A DNA stretch of 16,146 nt from Acidaminococcaceae bacterium. Lineage in GTDB: Bacteria > Bacillota > Negativicutes > Acidaminococcales > Acidaminococcaceae. Location of the stretch: contig JALCSJ010000029.1 of NCBI GenBank assembly GCA_022653215.1, forward strand, positions 1 through 16,146. Reading direction: 5' to 3'. Below, piece by piece: positions 13,005 through 16,146 of the stretch. Under the pieces are notes generated by a model, which did no database searches, had not been told where the DNA came from, and saw nothing but the letters and a program-made list of their open reading frames with translations. A program made the position numbers and the translations under genes. Every line of letters begins with the position of its first letter. The first letter of the stretch is position 1.

Positions 13005-14195
13005 ATGCGCGAAGTAGTTATAGTAAGTGCAGTAAGAACAGCAGTAGGCAGTTTTGGTGGGTCCTTGGCATCACTTTCAGCACAACAATTAGGAGCTATC
13101 GTAATCAAAGAAGCAGTTCAAAGAGCTAATCTGAAACCTGAGCAAGTTGACGAAGTAATTATGGGTAATGTTTTACAAGCTGGTTTAGGTCAGAACCCAG
13201 CAAGACAAGCAGCTATTGGCGCTGGTCTTCCCATTGATGTACCGAGCTTTACCGTTAACAAAGTTTGCGGTTCCGGTCTGAAATGCGTTGAATTGGCAGC
13301 ACAAGCTATCAAAGCCGGCGACGAAGATATTATCGTTGCAGGTGGTATGGAGAGTATGTCCAATGCTCCTTATGTAACTTCCAACAAGGCTAGATGGGGT
13401 TTACGTATGGGCGACAGCAAATTAACCGATGAAATGATTAAAGATGGTCTGTGGGATGCTTTCAATAACTATCACATGGGCATTACCGCTGAAAACATTG
13501 CTGAACAATTTAATGTAACTCGTGAAGAACAAGATGAAGTAAGCTTAAGATCTCAAGAAAGAGCATGCGCTTCCAACAAAGACGGTTCTTTCAAGGAAGA
13601 AATTGTTCCTATTAATATTAAATTAAAGAAAAAAGAATTCGTTTTTGATACTGATGAATTTCCCAGAGAAGGCTCTTCTAAAGAAGGTCTTGCTAAATTA
13701 AAACCCGCCTTCAAAAAAGATGGTGGTACTGTAACAGCAGGTAACGCATCCGGTATTAATGATGGTGCAGCTGCTATGGTTATCATGAGTGCTGACAAAG
13801 CTAAAGAACTAGGTCTGAAGCCTTTGGCTAAGATCGTTTCCTATGCTTCTGCCGGTGTTGATCCTAAGATTATGGGTACCGGTCCTATTCCTTCTTCTCG
13901 TAAAGCTTTAAAGAAGGCTAATTTGACTGTAAAAGATATGGATTTAGTTGAAGCTAACGAAGCTTTCGCTGCTCAATTCGTAGAATGCGGCAGAGAATTA
14001 GGCTTTGACCCTGCTAAGACCAACATCCATGGCGGCGCTATCGCTATTGGACATCCTATCGGAGCCAGCGGTGCTCGTATTCTTGTTACTCTGTTATATG
14101 CTTTAAAGCACGAAAAGAAGACCTATGGTCTTGCTACTTTGTGCATTGGCGGTGGTCAAGGTACTGCTACTGTAGTTGAGAACCTTGCTAAATAA
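13005..14195 (+). CDS. thlA: Acetyl-CoA C-acetyltransferase (thiolase)
   Basis: Condenses two acetyl-CoA to acetoacetyl-CoA, the first step towards butyryl-CoA; cytoplasmic, normally a tetramer. It has 396 residues, typical for biosynthetic thiolases. Seen: nucleophile Cys88 in NKVCGSGLK, His350 in GGAIAIGHPIG, and Cys380 in CIGGGQG, plus VEANEAFAAQF. The N-terminus MREVVIVSAVRTAVGSFGG fixes the start, with GGATGG 8 nt upstream (longer AGAAGGGATGG at 12986-12996). Codon use is strongly biased to GCT, GGT and CAA compared with the nth region, suggesting very high expression. bcd follows after 47 nt without a terminator. Confidence 0.97.
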   Translation: MREVVIVSAVRTAVGSFGGSLASLSAQQLGAIVIKEAVQRANLKPEQVDEVIMGNVLQAGLGQNPARQAAIGAGLPIDVPSFTVNKVCGSGLKCVELAAQAIKAGDEDIIVAGGMESMSNAPYVTSNKARWGLRMGDSKLTDEMIKDGLWDAFNNYHMGITAENIAEQFNVTREEQDEVSLRSQERACASNKDGSFKEEIVPINIKLKKKEFVFDTDEFPREGSSKEGLAKLKPAFKKDGGTVTAGNASGINDGAAAMVIMSADKAKELGLKPLAKIVSYASAGVDPKIMGTGPIPSSRKALKKANLTVKDMDLVEANEAFAAQFVECGRELGFDPAKTNIHGGAIAIGHPIGASGARILVTLLYALKHEKKTYGLATLCIGGGQGTATVVENLAK

Positions 14196-14242
14196 TTTAG
14201 TTTTCAAAAAAAGTAAAATTATAGAAAAGAGGGTTTTGCTTT

Positions 14243-15400
14243 ATGGATTTTAATCTTACAGAAGATCAGGAAATGATTAGAGATTCAGCGAAGGATTTTG
14301 TGGAAACAAAATGTGCCGCTACGATTGGTGAACGTGATAAAAACCACGTTTTTGATCGCGCTTTGGTAAACGAAATGTTGGAAGCCGGCTTTGCCGGAGC
14401 ATGCTTCCCCGAAGAATACGGTGGAGCAGGTTTGGATGTTTTGAGCTATATTTTAGCAGTAGAAGAATTATCCAAGGTTGATGATGGTATGGGTATTACC
14501 CTTTCTGCTGATGTATCTCTGTGCGCTACTCCTATTTTCATGTTTGGTACAGAAGAACAAAAGCAAAAGTTCCTTACTCCTCTTGCTACCGGCGAAAAGC
14601 TGGGTGCTTTCGGTTTAACCGAATCTTCTGCCGGTACTGATGCCAGTGCTGAGCAATCTACAGCTGTTTATCATGAAGAAGACGGCGGCTACTATGTATT
14701 GAATGGCAACAAGATATTCATTACCAATGGTAAAGAAGCTGACATTTATGTAATCTTCGCTATGACTGACAAAGCTGCAGGCAACAGAGGCATTTCTGCT
14801 TTCATAGTGGAAAAAGGCACTCCCGGTTTCAGCTTTGGTAAATTGGAAGAGAAGATGGGTGGTCATACTTCCATTACTGCTGAGTTAGTATTCCAAGATT
14901 GCAAGATTCCTAAAGAAAACCTGTTAGGCAAAGTTGGTCAAGGTTTCCATATTGCTATGGATACTTTGGACGGCGGCCGTATCGGTGTTGCTGCTCAAGC
15001 TTTGGGTATTGCTGAAGGCGCTATGGAAAACGCTATTAAATATTCCAAAGAACGTGAACAATTTGGCAGATCTATTTCCAAGTTCCAAGCTATCGCTTTC
15101 AAACTTGCTGACATGGCAATTGAAATCGACGCAGCTCGTTTCTTGGTATATCGTGCCGCATGCCTGAAACAAGATCACAAACCCTTTGCTAAAGAAGCTG
15201 CTATGGCTAAGACCTTCGCATCTGATGTAGCAATGAGAGTTACTACCGAAGCTGTTCAAGTTTACGGTGGTTATGGTTACACCATTGATTATCCTGTTGA
15301 GCGCATGATGCGTAATGCTAAGATTACCCAAATTTACGAAGGAACTAACGAAGTTCAAAGAATCGTTATTTCCCGTGCTTTGCTGACTGAAGAAAAATAA
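14243..15400 (+). CDS. bcd: Butyryl-CoA dehydrogenase (short-chain acyl-CoA dehydrogenase)
   Basis: FAD enzyme that reduces crotonyl-CoA to butyryl-CoA, in anaerobes usually with EtfAB. It has 385 residues and close similarity along its length to clostridial Bcd: MDFNLTEDQEMI at the start, FPEEYGGAGLDVLSYI (55-70), FGLTESSAGTDAS (123-135), ITNG (160-163), TLDGGRIGVAAQALGIAEGA, and catalytic Glu366 in IYEGTNEVQ. Where relatives usually have GIRxS before TELVF, this protein reads GGHTSITAELVF, so the acyl range could differ. AAGAGGG (14227-14233) lies 9 nt before the ATG. No etf or crt gene adjoins it within the window. A strong hairpin follows the stop. Confidence 0.93.
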   Translation: MDFNLTEDQEMIRDSAKDFVETKCAATIGERDKNHVFDRALVNEMLEAGFAGACFPEEYGGAGLDVLSYILAVEELSKVDDGMGITLSADVSLCATPIFMFGTEEQKQKFLTPLATGEKLGAFGLTESSAGTDASAEQSTAVYHEEDGGYYVLNGNKIFITNGKEADIYVIFAMTDKAAGNRGISAFIVEKGTPGFSFGKLEEKMGGHTSITAELVFQDCKIPKENLLGKVGQGFHIAMDTLDGGRIGVAAQALGIAEGAMENAIKYSKEREQFGRSISKFQAIAFKLADMAIEIDAARFLVYRAACLKQDHKPFAKEAAMAKTFASDVAMRVTTEAVQVYGGYGYTIDYPVERMMRNAKITQIYEGTNEVQRIVISRALLTEEK

Positions 15401-15410
15401 AAATTAATAT

Positions 15411-15461
15411 TATCGCGCCCTCGCTTCATGACATTGGCCATGGGCGGGCGCGATATTTTTT
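15411..15461 (+). terminator. Strong terminator-like hairpin between bcd and hbd
   Basis: A 10-bp G+C-rich stem pairs TATCGCGCCC (15411-15420) with GGGCGCGATA (15446-15455), followed by six T (15456-15461). The 25-nt loop holds a small CATG/CATG pairing. It looks like a full intrinsic terminator, yet hbd starts only 31 nt later with no visible promoter between, so partial read-through is likely. Confidence 0.85.
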
Positions 15462-15492
15462 AAAACAATTAAACTTAGGAGGCATTCTAATA

Positions 15493-16146
15493 ATGGATAT
15501 TAAAAAAATATTAGTAATTGGTACAGGACAAATGGGCAGCGGTATTGCTCAAGTATTTGCACAAAAGGGTTTCAAAGTAGGTTTACGTGGCAGCAGCCAA
15601 CGTTCTGCTGATGCCGGTATCGCTCATGTAACCAAGAGCTTGGACCGCAGTGTAAAAAAAGGCAAGATGACCGAAGAACAAAAGCAAGCAGTTTTGGCTA
15701 ATGTTACTCCTGTTATTGAATTAAATAAGGAAACCTGCAATGTTGATTTAGTTGTAGAATCAACTACTGAAGATTTGAAAAAGAAAGAAGAAATTTTCAG
15801 CGTTCTTGCTGAAAACTGCCCGGAAGCTACTATTTTCGCCAGCAACACTTCTTCTTTGCCTATCACTTTATTAGGTTCCGTATCCAAGAGACCTGCTAAA
15901 TTCGTTGGTATGCATTTCTTTAATCCTGCTCCTGTTATGAAGCTGGTTGAAGTTACCAAAGGTTTAGGCAGTGACCAAGCAGTATTTGATACTATTTTCC
16001 AACTGGCAGTTGATTTGGGCAAGAGCCCTGTTAAAGTTAACGATGCTCCCGGTTTCGTAGGCAACAGAGTTATGATTCCTATGATTAACGAAGCTATCTA
16101 TACTTTGATGGAAGGCGTAGCTAGCGCTGAAGATATCGATAATGTT
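15493..16146 (+). CDS. hbd: 3-hydroxybutyryl-CoA dehydrogenase, partial (3' end cut by window)
   Basis: Reduces acetoacetyl-CoA to 3-hydroxybutyryl-CoA in the butyrate pathway. The first 218 residues are present; the family is about 282 residues, so roughly 65 are missing beyond the window, with no frameshift. Motifs: Rossmann GTGQMG (10-15), ASNTSSLPIT (116-125), GMHFFNPAPVMKLVEV (139-154, with catalytic-type His141 and Glu153), and APGFVGNRVMIPMINEA (185-201, Asn191). At the end of the second strand the usual acidic residue (LRD) is Gly33 in GLRGSSQR, which suggests NADPH rather than NADH preference. AGGAGG (15477-15482) lies 10 nt before the ATG. Confidence 0.95.
   Translation, partial: MDIKKILVIGTGQMGSGIAQVFAQKGFKVGLRGSSQRSADAGIAHVTKSLDRSVKKGKMTEEQKQAVLANVTPVIELNKETCNVDLVVESTTEDLKKKEEIFSVLAENCPEATIFASNTSSLPITLLGSVSKRPAKFVGMHFFNPAPVMKLVEVTKGLGSDQAVFDTIFQLAVDLGKSPVKVNDAPGFVGNRVMIPMINEAIYTLMEGVASAEDIDNV

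Noticed and set aside
15624..16064. Minus-strand frame of 146 codons opposite hbd, and similar ones opposite bcd
   Set aside because: They are fully covered by clearly identified + strand genes and show no protein family features.

Overview
The window looks like chromosomal DNA of a low-to-moderate G+C anaerobic Firmicute. The ylxM-ffh-rpsP-khpA-ylqD-rimM-trmD order is a Firmicutes arrangement, and thiolase, butyryl-CoA dehydrogenase and 3-hydroxybutyryl-CoA dehydrogenase genes indicate C4-acyl (butyrate-type) fermentation. UDP-sugar genes of the TviB/TviC (WbpO/WbpP) kind fit a diderm Firmicute (Negativicutes, for example an Acidaminococcaceae-like organism). That placement is inference, not a database match. 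All recognised genes lie on the + strand.

Layout: (a) 1-296 is non-coding as far as I can tell, with three copies of a REP-like repeat, a hairpin and a near-consensus sigma-A promoter. (b) 297-4258 is a tight information-processing operon: ylxM, ffh (SRP54), rpsP (S16), khpA, ylqD, rimM and trmD. It ends in a hairpin terminator, and rplS, which often follows trmD, is absent. (c) 4370-7465 holds a nucleotide-sugar dehydrogenase and a 4-epimerase, predicted to make UDP-GalNAcA, plus a divergent MTA/SAH-nucleosidase-fold protein. (d) 7538-8410 is purC, followed by a 127-nt gap with a large hairpin that partly resembles a ZTP (pfl) riboswitch. (e) 8538-12760 is a compact operon: ACT-domain UPF0237 protein, UPF0210 protein, endonuclease III (nth), a 513-residue uncharacterised protein and a small zinc-ribbon membrane protein. 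(f) 12761-13004 is an AT-rich control region with two operator-like palindromes and a strong promoter. It drives thl and bcd, with hbd (cut by the window end) lying beyond a strong terminator hairpin.

How the genes work together: block (b) serves co-translational targeting, ribosome assembly and tRNA modification. Block (f) supplies three of the four core enzymes from acetyl-CoA to butyryl-CoA; crotonase and electron-transfer flavoprotein genes are not in view. The most interesting leads are the structured RNA candidate before the UPF0237/UPF0210 pair, paired palindromes sharing a TATCA/TGATA half-site at the thl promoter, an Hbd whose NAD-ribose aspartate is replaced by glycine, a nucleosidase-fold protein with Asn for the catalytic Asp, and a 513-residue protein whose ends resemble two different DNA-binding folds.
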